Shown here: piece by piece, positions 16,968 through 26,033 of the stretch
Position numbering within the stretch: position 1 is the first letter of the stretch
Layout: every line of letters begins with the position of its first letter
Origin: Candidatus Peregrinibacteria bacterium Greene0416_19
GTDB lineage: Bacteria > Patescibacteriota > Gracilibacteria > Peribacterales > Peribacteraceae
Reading direction: 5' to 3'
DNA length: 64,000 nt
Assembly: GCA_007375735.1 (NCBI GenBank)
Contig: VMEW01000004.1
Location: 1 to 64,000 of the forward strand
Position numbers and translations under genes: made by a program
The notes under the pieces: generated by a model
Told to the model about the DNA's origin: nothing
The model's database searches: none
What the model saw: only the letters and a program-made list of their open reading frames with translations

Positions 16968-17750
16968 TCACATGCCAACCATTTGCAACACCTTCGGTAT
17001 CACCTCAATCACCTCCCTCGCCGTATACGCGTACCCCTTCTCCTGAAACAGCACATCCCCAGCTCGCTTGATCACGGTCGACGCGAGCCGACATGCCTCA
17101 AGTGGTTCCATTGTCTGCGCGAGAAGCCCCGCGATCAATCCCGCCAGCGCGTCGCCCGTGCCGCCGACGGTGAGGCCCGCGTTGCCGCCCCTCACCTCGG
17201 TCACCGTTCCGTCCGGTGCGGCGATGCGGTCGATGGATCCCTTCAGGTGGATCGTCACGCCGTGCTCCTTCGCCACTCTCCCGATGTCGTCTGGCTCGAT
17301 CCCCATCCGTTCCAGCTCGCCCAAGTGCGGCGTCAGGACGGCCGTTTTCCCCTTGATCACGTCGAGCGTCCACGATTGGAGCGCAGCGGCGTCCAACACA
17401 AGCGCGCAGCTCGCTGAGTCGATCAGGTCGGAGAGGACTTTTAGCGCCGCTGGCGTGCGGCTGAGCCCCGGACCGATGACGCAGCTGTCCATCGTCGCGA
17501 GAAGTTCGAGGATCGGAGGCAAGTCATTTTCTGTCAGATCGTTCCCGTGGAAAGGATGCACTTGAAAGTTCAGCGACGTTGCGCGCGCAACGTCTTGATG
17601 CGTGGATGGCAGGCACACGAACACCAAGTCCGCCCCGCCCGCCTCGGCTGCAAGAGCGGAGAGGAGCGGCGCGCCGTGGATGGTCGGAGAGCCGCCGATG
17701 ACGGCGACTTTGCCGTTCTCACCTTTGTGCGAGTGGGGATTGCGGTGCAT
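16968..17750 (-). CDS. nnrD: ADP/ATP-dependent NAD(P)H-hydrate dehydratase
   Basis: About 260 residues of the ribokinase-like NnrD family, which dehydrates damaged NAD(P)HX back to NAD(P)H. Visible motifs: VAVIGGSPTIHGAPLLSALA, SCVIGPGLSRT, AVLTPHLGELERMG and the phosphate-binding LTVGGTGDALAG. The NnrE epimerase domain often fused in bacteria is missing. The start is set at 17750 because TATGAT (17758-17763) lies 7 nt upstream. That puts both promoter and start inside the end of the upstream glycosyltransferase gene (32-nt overlap). Confidence 0.9.
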   Translation of the reverse strand: MHRNPHSHKGENGKVAVIGGSPTIHGAPLLSALAAEAGGADLVFVCLPSTHQDVARATSLNFQVHPFHGNDLTENDLPPILELLATMDSCVIGPGLSRTPAALKVLSDLIDSASCALVLDAAALQSWTLDVIKGKTAVLTPHLGELERMGIEPDDIGRVAKEHGVTIHLKGSIDRIAAPDGTVTEVRGGNAGLTVGGTGDALAGLIAGLLAQTMEPLEACRLASTVIKRAGDVLFQEKGYAYTAREVIEVIPKVLQMVGM

Positions 17751-18861
17751 GCCGTCCATCATACCCCCGTTCCCTCCGGAGCTGCTCGACCGTCTGTCTG
17801 ATCTTCTCCCGGAATCCCGTCGCAGAGAACTGCCGGGCATGATCGCGGATCGATACGGGATCGAACGTCCACTCCCGGAAACGCGCGAGCGATTCTTTCA
17901 GCGACGCGACCGACTGCTCCCGGAAGAAGATGCCGGTCTCCCCCTCCCGTACCGTGTCGCGCGCCCCCCCCTCCGCGAACGCGATGACCGGCGTACCGCA
18001 CGCCTGCGCCTCCAGCGGCACGATGCCCGCATCCTCGAGCGGCGGGAAGAGGAGGGCCTTGGACACAGCGTACAGTCGCGGCAGCTCCCCCTCCGGCACG
18101 TAGCCCGTGAATGTGACGGTCGGCCCCGCTATCGCACGCAGTCGCGCCTCCTGCTGTCCGCTGCCGGCGATCGTCAGGGGGAGCGCCAGCTCATTCGCGA
18201 GCGCAATGAGCAGATCGAACCGCTTGTAGGGGACCAGTCGTCCGATGGCCAGGAAGGATGTGCGGTCTGCGGGCGGAACGGTCGATTCGTGGAAAAACCG
18301 CTCGGCCACGGGCGGCGGGATCACCTCGCTCTCGCGCCCGTAGATGTTCTGAATGCGGGTCTGCGTTTCGGTGGAATTGGCGATGAAGCGATCTACCCGC
18401 TTGGCGGTGGTGAGATCCCAGCGACGGAGCGCGCGCAATGCGCGCCTCGCCTGCGGGCGCAGCCAGCGTGGGACGCGAAAATCCTCCAGGTAGCGTTCTT
18501 CCATTTCCCACGCGTATCGCATGGGCGTGTGGCAGTAGCAGACGTGCAGCGCATGCGGCGGCGGAATCACCCCCTTGGCCACGGCGTGGGATGAGCTGAG
18601 GATCACGTCGAACCCGCCCAGGTCGATGTCCTCTAGTACCCGCGGCATCCACGGCAGCAGGAGCTGATGCTGGCGCACGATGCGGTACCACCGTTGGAGC
18701 GGTCCCGTCCGGATGTGTGCCTGCGCGAGAGGGCCCAGCGCGTCGCGTCGCATCACGGTCGTGAAGATCGGCGCATCCGGCCAGATTGCATGGAATTCGG
18801 CAATCGTGTGCTCGGCGCCGCCGTACGTGGTGAGCCAGTCCGCGACGATTGCTAGCTTCAT
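17719..18861 (-). CDS. GT4 family glycosyltransferase
   Basis: 380 residues with a GT-B fold. The N-terminus MKLAIVADWLTTYGGAEHTI is the acceptor domain; FLAIGRLVPYKRFDLLIAL and PPLEDAGIVPLEAQACGTPV with the donor-binding E-x7-E pattern mark the nucleotide-sugar half. It resembles WbaZ-type mannosyltransferases; retaining transfer to an envelope glycan is expected. The start at 18861 gives the canonical N-terminus. The start-proximal region shares an inverted-repeat element with the ftsQ upstream region. Confidence 0.9.
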   Translation of the reverse strand: MKLAIVADWLTTYGGAEHTIAEFHAIWPDAPIFTTVMRRDALGPLAQAHIRTGPLQRWYRIVRQHQLLLPWMPRVLEDIDLGGFDVILSSSHAVAKGVIPPPHALHVCYCHTPMRYAWEMEERYLEDFRVPRWLRPQARRALRALRRWDLTTAKRVDRFIANSTETQTRIQNIYGRESEVIPPPVAERFFHESTVPPADRTSFLAIGRLVPYKRFDLLIALANELALPLTIAGSGQQEARLRAIAGPTVTFTGYVPEGELPRLYAVSKALLFPPLEDAGIVPLEAQACGTPVIAFAEGGARDTVREGETGIFFREQSVASLKESLARFREWTFDPVSIRDHARQFSATGFREKIRQTVEQLRRERGYDGRHAPQSPLAQR

Positions 18862-19023
18862 GAGGAATCCGAAGAGTCCGACCTCCGTCGGCCATAGCCT
18901 TCCCTTGGAAGAACGATCATTTCTGTCATTTTCCCAGAGTGACTACGGCCGGCAACGGCCGAGGAATCCAGAGTAGCACACTTTCTTCGGAATCGTCGGC
19001 TTCCTCGGCTTCCTCGGACTCTT
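18862..19023. repeat. Palindromic element between divergent glycosyltransferase and ftsQ-like genes
   Basis: Left arm GAGGAATCCGAAGAGTCCGA (18862-18881) is the exact reverse complement of 4400-4419. The right part (about 18984-19022) repeats TCGGCTTCCTCGG and ends CTCGGACTC, complementary to the left arm. The centre has GGCCGGCAACGGCC. The element fills nearly the whole divergent spacer. Confidence 0.55.
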
Positions 19024-19036
19024 TATGATGGCAACC

Positions 19037-19960
19037 GTGCGTCCTGCCCGTCGCATTCCCCGTCGCTTCTCGAGGCCCATCCGGCCCTCCACCCGCTCGT
19101 TCGTCGAGCGCCGGCATGCGCGCCGCAGAGACGTGACGCGCCAGTGGCGCGCCCGTCAGGTGCGTCGGATGCACAGGGTGGCGGGTGATTGGTGGGCGGC
19201 CCTCCGTCGTTGGTTCTGGTGGGTGGCGGGCGGCTGCATGATCATTGTCATCGTCCTCCTCGTCCTCTCGCCGGTCTTCGCCGTTCGGGAGATGAAGATC
19301 CAGCGGACCGACAAGCGCATCGACGTGGAGGCCGTACAACGCGCCCTCATGCCGCTCTTCCGGCGGCGCCTGCCGTTCCTGCCCGCTCGCGAGGTGGAGC
19401 GACTGGTCCACGAGGCGGTACCCTCCGCAGAGCGTGTGGAGGTGGGGAAAGATTACCGGACGCGCACGCTCACGGTCAGGATCCGGCTCCGTCGGCTCGC
19501 ATGGAAAATCCGCATCGAAGAGCCGACAGGCTCCCCCACCGCATCCGGCGCAGCCGTCCAGTCGGCACCGCAGCGGCAGGACTACCTGACCGCAGATGGT
19601 TTTCACGTGTCGACGTCAGTGTCCGGGGACGATCGTCTGCTGCCACTCATCCGCATCGTCGACTGGGCCGTTCGGCCGGCGCCGGACACGCAGCTCCTTC
19701 CGGAGGAGTTACTCCGGGCCCTGCTGGCCGCCGAAGAGAAGCTGCGTGAGCAGTTTGGACAGACAGTCCGAGGCCGCACCGTCTATCTCCGTGCGCGTGA
19801 GTTCCACATCGACACCGCACAGTGGAGTCTGTGGTTCGATCTCAAAAGCCCGGTCGAGGATCAGCTGGAGCGGCTGCGGTTCTTTTTGGCGGAAGTCGGC
19901 CCTACAGGAGCGAAGCAGTACGTGGATCTGCGGCTGCAGGGGAGAGTGGTGTACCGATGA
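19037..19960 (+). CDS. ftsQ: FtsQ/DivIB-like cell division protein
   Basis: About 307 residues: a very basic cytoplasmic N-terminus rich in Arg, one membrane span (GGCMIIVIVLLVLSPVFAV), then REMKIQRTDKRIDVEAVQRA, a POTRA-like start, and a beta-rich extracytoplasmic part ending KQYVDLRLQGRVVYR, typical of FtsQ. The sequence is divergent, so the call rests mainly on architecture. The GTG at 19037 is preferred over the ATG at 19025 because TATGAT (19024-19029) lies 7 nt before it. It precedes a D,D-carboxypeptidase and an M23 peptidase: a cell-wall cluster. Confidence 0.72.
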   Translation: MRPARRIPRRFSRPIRPSTRSFVERRHARRRDVTRQWRARQVRRMHRVAGDWWAALRRWFWWVAGGCMIIVIVLLVLSPVFAVREMKIQRTDKRIDVEAVQRALMPLFRRRLPFLPAREVERLVHEAVPSAERVEVGKDYRTRTLTVRIRLRRLAWKIRIEEPTGSPTASGAAVQSAPQRQDYLTADGFHVSTSVSGDDRLLPLIRIVDWAVRPAPDTQLLPEELLRALLAAEEKLREQFGQTVRGRTVYLRAREFHIDTAQWSLWFDLKSPVEDQLERLRFFLAEVGPTGAKQYVDLRLQGRVVYR

Positions 19961-20179
19961 CGGATTCCCGAGGACGCGCTCTTCACCCTTCGACGAAGCG
20001 CGGCTGCTCGCGGCCGCGTCATCGAAAACAATTTCCTTCAGGGGCGGGCTCAGGGTGAAGCGCCATTCGACCCCGAGCTCATGGTCGAGGGGCGGGGGCT
20101 TGCCCCCGCGTGCTTCACAGTCCATCATTTCTCTGTTGATGATATAGTTCATTTCCTTTGAACCCTCGTCCGGCAGACC
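19961..20179. other. Spacer with hairpins between ftsQ-like and carboxypeptidase genes
   Basis: 219 bp without a supported gene. GCGGGGGC/GCCCCCGC (20092-20109) forms a tight GC hairpin, and CTTCACCCT near 19999 is matched by AGGGTGAAG near 20052, giving a larger stem. Looks like another palindromic element and a possible terminator. Confidence 0.45.
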
Positions 20180-20192
20180 TAAACTCTCCCCG

Positions 20193-21065
20193 ATGATCAC
20201 CTCGATTCTGTCGGTGCTGCTCTTGGGTATGCTGCCGATGATCGGCAATGCGTCCCCCGGCCGCATCATGATCGCCCGCCTGCCGATCGCCTCCCCATCT
20301 CCGCTGGTTGCGACTCTCCCTCAATTCCACACACTGTCGGATGCACTCACCGCATCCGGCGTCCTCATCATGGACCTGCAGAGCGGTCAGCAGATGTACG
20401 CGCGCGATGCCGACACACGCCGTCCCGTTGCCAGTCTGACCAAGCTCATGACCGCGCTGGTGATTGCGGAGAGCCATGATCTGCGTGAATGGGTGCCGGT
20501 GCCGGCCGACATCGGGCGGGTGGGTGGCCACGTCGCGTACCTGCCGCCGGGAGAGCATTTCACGGTGGGCGATCTGCTCAAGGCTCTCCTCATCGGCTCG
20601 GCCAACGATGCGGCCGACACGCTTGCGAGCTTCCACAGCGGATCATCCCTCGCTTTTGCGGAGGAGATGAACCAGCGGGCCCGGGAGCTTGGGCTGCGCA
20701 ATACCTCCTTCCGCAACCCGGCCGGGCTGGATGATGACGAACAGTGGTCGACCGCCCGCGACATCGGATGGCTGGTGTCCTATGTGGTGCGCCGGCCGGA
20801 ACTGCGGACCCGCCTGTCCACCCTGAGCGCCGTCATCGTCAGCAGAGAGGGGAATGAGCTGACGCTCTCGCAGACCCACGCGCTGCTCCGGGGGGACAAT
20901 CCCATCATCGCCGGCAAGACAGGCACCACGGATCTCGCCGGAGAGTGCCTGATGTCCATCGTGCGCGAGGGGTCACGCGACTACGTGGTCGTGCTCCTCG
21001 GTTCCCGCGAGCGGTATGAGGATATGCGGGTCGTCCTCCGCATTCTGGCAGCACTGGTCGCCTGA
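20193..21065 (+). CDS. D-alanyl-D-alanine carboxypeptidase (PBP, serine type)
   Basis: 290 residues with an N-terminal signal segment. All three active-site motifs of the S11 penicillin-binding family are present: SLTK at about 81-84, SAN at 136-138 and KTG at 242-244. It trims the terminal D-Ala from peptidoglycan stem peptides outside the membrane. The C-terminal PBP5 domain is absent, so it is shorter than E. coli DacA. The start at 20193 has TAAACT 7 nt upstream. It is followed after 10 nt by an M23 peptidase. Confidence 0.92.
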   Translation: MITSILSVLLLGMLPMIGNASPGRIMIARLPIASPSPLVATLPQFHTLSDALTASGVLIMDLQSGQQMYARDADTRRPVASLTKLMTALVIAESHDLREWVPVPADIGRVGGHVAYLPPGEHFTVGDLLKALLIGSANDAADTLASFHSGSSLAFAEEMNQRARELGLRNTSFRNPAGLDDDEQWSTARDIGWLVSYVVRRPELRTRLSTLSAVIVSREGNELTLSQTHALLRGDNPIIAGKTGTTDLAGECLMSIVREGSRDYVVVLLGSRERYEDMRVVLRILAALVA

Positions 21066-21075
21066 CACTCCTCGC

Positions 21076-22137
21076 ATGCGCACCCCTCTCCTCCAGTGGC
21101 TCTCCCTGCGCATTCGCATCGTGTGTGCGGGGGTGCTCGTCGTGAGCGTCTTCCTGCCGCCGTTCGTTCCCAGAGCGGCGCTGTCGGCGGAGGATGCCTC
21201 CATCCCCACGCCCCAGTTCTTGTTCGTGGAGGAGGGATTCCTCATGAAGACATCGTCGCTCGGCCGTCAGGGGGAGCGCATGGCGTACGGCGAGGGGATC
21301 ATTCACAAGGTGAAGGCCGGAGAACACATCGACGCGATTGCCAGGCAGTACGGCATTACGCTCGATACCATCCGGTGGACCAACAGCCTCACGCCCGGCG
21401 CGCCGCTGCAGACCGGACAGGAACTCATCATTCTCCCCGTTGACGGCGTGCTCCACACCGTGCGTCGGGGCCAGACGCTGGGCCGCATCTCACAGCTGTA
21501 CGATGTGCCGGAGGACCAGATCAGCCGTCAGAATCGTCTGAAGGGCGGTTTCATCGTCGCGGGTCAGCCGCTCATCATTCCCGGCGGCAAGCCCCTCGTG
21601 TCCTCCCAGACCGCGATCGCGTCCGATACGTCCAGTCTGCACTTCATCGATCGCCTCCCCCAGCGCGAGATCCAGCTGCGTCTGCAGGAACAGGAGCGCC
21701 AGCACCGGGAGGCGATCAAAGGGGCGTTGCGTCCCAGGGAGGCAGCCGCCGAGCCCACACTGGGCATTCTGCAGATGCCGTGCAACAATTGCTTCTACAC
21801 GCAGTACTACCACCCGGGACACTACGCGGTGGACCTCCAGACGCGCGGCGGCGGACCGGTGTTCGCATCGGAAGGCGGCACGGTCATCCGTGCGGAGAAC
21901 AAGGGCTGGAACGGCGGGTACGGACTGGTGGTGGAGATCGATCACGGCAACGGCCTCGTCACGCTGTACGCGCACAACAAAGAAATCTACGTGAAGGCCG
22001 GCGATAGCGTGGAGCGCGGCCAGCAGATCGCCTGGATGGGCGCCACGGGCCTCGTCTACGGCGCCACCGGCATCCACACCCACTTCGAAATCCGCGTGAA
22101 CGGCGTGAAGAAGAATCCGCTGCTGTATCTGGAATAG
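21076..22137 (+). CDS. LysM-M23 peptidoglycan endopeptidase
   Basis: 353 residues: signal segment (IRIVCAGVLVVSVFLPPFV), two LysM carbohydrate-binding repeats (HKVKAGEHIDAIARQYGIT and HTVRRGQTLGRISQLYDVP), then a C-terminal M23 domain with HYAVDLQTR and GIHTHFEIR as zinc-site segments. Two cysteines precede the catalytic domain (MPCNNCFY). It should bind peptidoglycan and cut cross-links, in step with the preceding carboxypeptidase. The ATG at 21076 is chosen because it begins the signal peptide and lies 10 nt after the previous stop. Confidence 0.92.
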   Translation: MRTPLLQWLSLRIRIVCAGVLVVSVFLPPFVPRAALSAEDASIPTPQFLFVEEGFLMKTSSLGRQGERMAYGEGIIHKVKAGEHIDAIARQYGITLDTIRWTNSLTPGAPLQTGQELIILPVDGVLHTVRRGQTLGRISQLYDVPEDQISRQNRLKGGFIVAGQPLIIPGGKPLVSSQTAIASDTSSLHFIDRLPQREIQLRLQEQERQHREAIKGALRPREAAAEPTLGILQMPCNNCFYTQYYHPGHYAVDLQTRGGGPVFASEGGTVIRAENKGWNGGYGLVVEIDHGNGLVTLYAHNKEIYVKAGDSVERGQQIAWMGATGLVYGATGIHTHFEIRVNGVKKNPLLYLE

Positions 22138-22142
22138 CGATC

Positions 22143-22170
22143 TTGCACGTCCAACCGTTGAGCGTAGGAT
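22143..22170 (+). promoter_or_regulatory. Promoter of the SDR gene
   Basis: TTGCAC (22143-22148), 16-bp spacer, TAGGAT (22165-22170), then 9 nt to the ATG. The promoter of the 22985 gene has the same geometry. Confidence 0.65.
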
Positions 22171-22179
22171 GCTTTTCCT

Positions 22180-22896
22180 ATGAACCGGCAAATCCCTCAG
22201 GCCCTCGTCACCGGCGCCGGCAGCGGCATCGGCGAAGCAGTCACTCTGCGGCTCATCGAACGCGGAAGTCATGTCTATTCTTTTGATATCATACCCCGTC
22301 GCAGACGGGTGGAGGGCCTGGAGAATCATCTGGTGGATGTGTCTGATCCGCAGCAGATCGTTGACGGTCTGAAGCTGATCCGCGGGAAACTCAACCTCGT
22401 TTTCAGCAATGCGGGCGTGCTGGCCCGCGGCCGCCTCTTCGACGTGGTGCCGGCGGCATTCGAACGGATGGTGAGTGTGAACATGCTCGGGTCCTGGAAC
22501 CTGATGAAGGAGCTCATGGAGCAGAGGAAGCTGGAACAAAACGCCACCGTCATCCAGATGTGCTCGACTGTCGGCCAGCATCCTGCGGACGCCCTTGGCC
22601 CCTACAGCCTGAGCAAGCAGATGGTGCACGCCTACATCCAGATGCTCCGCCGGGAAGTGTCGGTGAATCCGCGTCTCCAGGGTTTGCGCATCCTGGGACT
22701 CTATCTCCATGCCGTGAAGACGCCGATGACGATGGCTGCATTCAGCACGGAACAGGAGTACGACGCACAGGCGCTGCGTCATTGGGGAACGGTGAGCACG
22801 CCGGCCGACATCGCCGACTGGACGATGCGGTTGATCGATTCTCACAAGCAGGATCTGGCATGGGATCCGGAGAGGAGAGAGTACATGTTGCGGTGA
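22180..22896 (+). CDS. Short-chain dehydrogenase/reductase
   Basis: 238 residues. The NAD(P)-binding motif is VTGAGSGIGEAVTLRL, with FSNAGVL as the NAG element and YSLSK as the catalytic YxxxK. A classical SDR oxidoreductase; substrate unknown. Start 22180 is set by the leaderless promoter geometry. It precedes the GNAT-metallopeptidase gene, which has its own matching promoter. Confidence 0.88.
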   Translation: MNRQIPQALVTGAGSGIGEAVTLRLIERGSHVYSFDIIPRRRRVEGLENHLVDVSDPQQIVDGLKLIRGKLNLVFSNAGVLARGRLFDVVPAAFERMVSVNMLGSWNLMKELMEQRKLEQNATVIQMCSTVGQHPADALGPYSLSKQMVHAYIQMLRREVSVNPRLQGLRILGLYLHAVKTPMTMAAFSTEQEYDAQALRHWGTVSTPADIADWTMRLIDSHKQDLAWDPERREYMLR

Positions 22897-22947
22897 TGAC
22901 GGGGGATCTGTCGGCGGTGGAGTCTCTCCATGACGGGGTCTGCGGCA

Positions 22948-22975
22948 TTGCATTTCCCGATCTGTGCGATAGGAT
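22948..22975 (+). promoter_or_regulatory. Promoter of the GNAT-metallopeptidase gene
   Basis: TTGCAT (22948-22953), 16-bp spacer, TAGGAT (22970-22975), then 9 nt to a GTG start. Same -10, spacer and start distance as the SDR promoter. Confidence 0.65.
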
Positions 22976-22984
22976 GTCCCTCCT

Positions 22985-24592
22985 GTGTCGTACGCACCGA
23001 TCACCATCCGGCCGGCCACTTCCGCCGACATACCGGCTGTGGAGTCTCTTCTCCTCGAGCACGGTCCTAACCCGTGGAACCATCTGCCGGCAGAGGAGGT
23101 GCGGGCGCATGTGGAGGCGATCGCCACCGGAGCGACGAGGGCGGTGCTCGCCTGTATCGGCAGCGACGTCATCGGCGCGGTGACGTACGTCACCGGCAAG
23201 CGGTACCCGCAGTACCAGCCGCAAGGCCGCAGCGATGCCGATCACGGCTACGTCGCGGAGGCGGTGGTACACCGCGACCACGCGGGCAAGGGGATCGGGA
23301 GCACGCTCCTGAGCGCCACCACCCGGTCCATGACCGCGGAAGGCATTGCGGAGGTCTACGCCATGCGCCACGAAGAGAACGGCGCCTCGGCCGGCATGAT
23401 GCGTAAGAGCGGCTTCGAAGTCGTCGACACCTTTGATGATCCGGTCATCCGCCTCACCGGTTCCCGCCGCACGTCGGTGGAGCGGATCCTCCTCAGCCAT
23501 CCAGCCGGCCCGTCGCTCCGGACGATCGATCCCGTTCGGGAATCCCCCAAGGCGCTGACGCTGCCGTGGCTTCTGGAACACACCAACATGGAGATCGCGT
23601 TGCGGGCATACGAGCAGGGTCTACGTACCTTCGGTCGGACGCAGGTAGACACGGAGTCCTTGGAGGGCCGGGAGAAGATGAAGCTCGTGCGGGAAAAGAT
23701 CCCGATGCACTACCAGTACCCCGCGATCTTGTCCCTCTCCGCACACCAGATGCACGAGGCGCTGACACTCCTGCCCATCGACTGGCTGCGGCATGCCAGG
23801 ATCAAGACCATCGACGTGGTGCCCACCCAGTACTTCTGCTTTGGAGCGATGTCCGCCTGGAGCTCCGCGTGGACCGACGAGCATTTCATCATGCTTGCCA
23901 TCGACGGGAAGGATGCGGAGGATCACTTCCGGGGCAAGCGGCTCAAGATACTGGAAGAGCAGGCACTTGTGGGGCCGCCCACCCGCTTCCACTACGCCCC
24001 CGGCCATTACAATCCGACCAAGGAAATCATCTTCCTGCCGCAGGAACCCGCCGACGTGATGGCTCGGATCAGTCAGGAGGCGAGGCAGGAGTATGGGCGG
24101 GAACTCGTCGTTCACGAAGCGCTGCACAGCGTCTTCTACGCAGGCTCACCGCTCGAATTCTCCATCGACGGCGTCTGGCAGGACTACGATGTCCTCATGG
24201 CTCGCTTCCATGCGATCTGCCAGGAGGAGCCGGCTGCGGTAACGGAATACTCGGAGCTCTATGCTCCGTGGATGAAACTCCCGCTCCATGCTGATGCGGA
24301 GGAAGAAGGACGAGGGAAGCATCTTCGCGTTCGCATGGCATTGCAGGAAGAGCTCGGCGAACTCCTCTCAGCTTATCTGCGGGGCTGGGGTGCCACGCCG
24401 CAGGGGGAGGCGAAGCGGCCGGCTGACCGCGACTTCGGCGGGCGGGAGTTCCACCGGACCGGCATCAGCAGGAAACTCGCCTTCGTCCGGGCGCTCGTCG
24501 CGGCACCGGTACGCGTGAAGAGTCAGGAATCCCCCTCCATCGAGACTGTGCGGCACGAAACCGGCGAGCAGGCGAGAGACGCGGCGAAGTAG
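22985..24592 (+). CDS. GNAT acetyltransferase fused to an HExxH metallopeptidase-like domain
   Basis: 535 residues. Residues 1-~155 form a GNAT domain (IRPATSADIPAVESLLLEHG; acetyl-CoA loop HAGKGIGSTLL). The remaining ~380 residues match no family I know but contain VVHEALHSVFYAG with H377-E378-x-x-H381, the zincin zinc motif. A glutamate-rich helical segment follows (EEPAAVTEYSELY) and could hold the third ligand. The fusion suggests one polypeptide that modifies and cleaves a partner; that is inference. GTG start supported by TAGGAT 9 nt upstream. A second HEALH protein lies at 49932-51137. Confidence 0.75.
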   Translation: MSYAPITIRPATSADIPAVESLLLEHGPNPWNHLPAEEVRAHVEAIATGATRAVLACIGSDVIGAVTYVTGKRYPQYQPQGRSDADHGYVAEAVVHRDHAGKGIGSTLLSATTRSMTAEGIAEVYAMRHEENGASAGMMRKSGFEVVDTFDDPVIRLTGSRRTSVERILLSHPAGPSLRTIDPVRESPKALTLPWLLEHTNMEIALRAYEQGLRTFGRTQVDTESLEGREKMKLVREKIPMHYQYPAILSLSAHQMHEALTLLPIDWLRHARIKTIDVVPTQYFCFGAMSAWSSAWTDEHFIMLAIDGKDAEDHFRGKRLKILEEQALVGPPTRFHYAPGHYNPTKEIIFLPQEPADVMARISQEARQEYGRELVVHEALHSVFYAGSPLEFSIDGVWQDYDVLMARFHAICQEEPAAVTEYSELYAPWMKLPLHADAEEEGRGKHLRVRMALQEELGELLSAYLRGWGATPQGEAKRPADRDFGGREFHRTGISRKLAFVRALVAAPVRVKSQESPSIETVRHETGEQARDAAK

Positions 24593-24608
24593 AATCCTTC
24601 GGGGCGCA

Positions 24609-25967
24609 TCACCATTCATCACCGGTTTTTTCCCTTCCGATCAAGCCCATCACCCGGCCGTCACGTCCTATCCGCGTGTACCCGCGGCGTTCGTCTTTCT
24701 GCAGCCCCACATCGGCGTTCACCACGCACAGGCCGTTGGCCCGCATCGGCTTCTGGCCTTTCGGGTACGGGTCATGGCCGCGGACGATGGCCGACCACCC
24801 CTGCCGGATGAGAGGCTCCGTCATGGCTGCCGGCAGGCTGTATTGCTCGCAGAGCGATTGCCCGGTGTGGATGCGCTTCCACAGGATGCTCGCCGCCGGC
24901 GGGCGGATGGGTGAGAGCGGGATGCTCTTTCCAATGTCCTCTGTCCCGATGCTCGGCATCTTCCCGAAGGCGATCTGATGGAGCGTCACTGGATCACCAA
25001 TCATGCAACGGAAAGCCGCGTTGGCGCGTGCCACTGCCTCCTCTCTGGATCCCGTCCGGAGCGTGTCCGCCCAGAACTCATCCGGCAGCGCGTGCAGGTA
25101 GAGCACGTCATCCTGCGTCGCGCAGACCTCGAGCAAGGAGAAGAACCGCGCGAGAGGCCCGTCGCCCGTGCAAAGCCTCCGCGCCGTGACGAGCTGCCGC
25201 CGGAGCCCCGGCCCGAACAGGCGCGGCAGCGTGTACCCTCTGGCGTCCAGCCAGCGTTGCTCATCCTTCGACGGCGAAAGCGGGCGTCCATTCCCGTGGG
25301 TGATATACCACTCTTCCATTTCCCCCAAGGTCTCCTGCATCTCGCTCTGCCATCGGATCATCTGGAATCCGTAGGTATGAAAATCCTCGTCTGTCAGCGG
25401 GACATCGCTCATGAATGTACGGAGGCACAGCTCGTGATCGCCCCAGAGCATCCGCACGTCCATGCCGTGGTCTTTGAGGGCAAGCAGCGTCAGCGCGATG
25501 CTGATGAACCCGGATCCGCGGTCGTTGGCATCCCCGCCGATGATCAGCACCGTCTCGAGCCCCTTCGCCGTCGGCACCCATCCGTCCGGCTGTTCCTCCG
25601 CGAGCCCGTTCCGCGCGAGCGCGTCGCGCAGAGCCGCCATGTTGCCGTGCAGATCGGTCATGCAGATCACCTCCCGTTCCCGGGGCATGTCCGGCAGCCG
25701 CGCCATTTCCCGTTCGCGGCCCATCATCGCTCTCTCCTCCTCCAGGAGGGCTTGGATGCGATCCGTGTTCAATGCGATGAATCTCTCCAGTGCCATGCTC
25801 GTCCGCTCGGCTCCGTTTCTCAGAAAGACGTATCTCATGGATGCTCCGTCTACAGTCCATGCGACTTCCGCCCCTTCTTCTTTCCGGAACGCCGTATCTT
25901 TTTCCGCCGTGAGGTCGATCAATTGTCTGTAGCTGATGCTCATAGGAAAGGCGGGAATGAGGCCCAT
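24609..25967 (-). CDS. Calcineurin-like (PPP family) phosphoesterase
   Basis: About 452 residues. The bimetal site motifs appear in order: MTDLHGNMAAL (DxHGN), GGDANDRGSG (GDxxDRG), GDHEL (variant of GNHE) and VRGHDPY. This is the serine/threonine-phosphatase superfamily; substrate unknown. An N-terminal ~150-residue extension precedes the catalytic core. The start at 25967 or 25943 cannot be decided; both precede the same conserved sequence. It converges with the GNAT fusion (16 nt between stops). Confidence 0.82.
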   Translation of the reverse strand: MGLIPAFPMSISYRQLIDLTAEKDTAFRKEEGAEVAWTVDGASMRYVFLRNGAERTSMALERFIALNTDRIQALLEEERAMMGREREMARLPDMPREREVICMTDLHGNMAALRDALARNGLAEEQPDGWVPTAKGLETVLIIGGDANDRGSGFISIALTLLALKDHGMDVRMLWGDHELCLRTFMSDVPLTDEDFHTYGFQMIRWQSEMQETLGEMEEWYITHGNGRPLSPSKDEQRWLDARGYTLPRLFGPGLRRQLVTARRLCTGDGPLARFFSLLEVCATQDDVLYLHALPDEFWADTLRTGSREEAVARANAAFRCMIGDPVTLHQIAFGKMPSIGTEDIGKSIPLSPIRPPAASILWKRIHTGQSLCEQYSLPAAMTEPLIRQGWSAIVRGHDPYPKGQKPMRANGLCVVNADVGLQKDERRGYTRIGRDGRVMGLIGREKTGDEW

Positions 25968-26033
25968 GATCAAGCATGTGTGCTTTTTTGCAACAAAATG
26001 AAGGTCGCTTTGTACGGTATAGTGGGCAGCTGG

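Noticed and set aside
24978..26033. Long open frame continuing the pilin gene upstream through the phosphatase gene
   Set aside because: It is antisense to a well-supported phosphatase and lacks family similarity; the prepilin leader and its -10 box place the real start at 26034.
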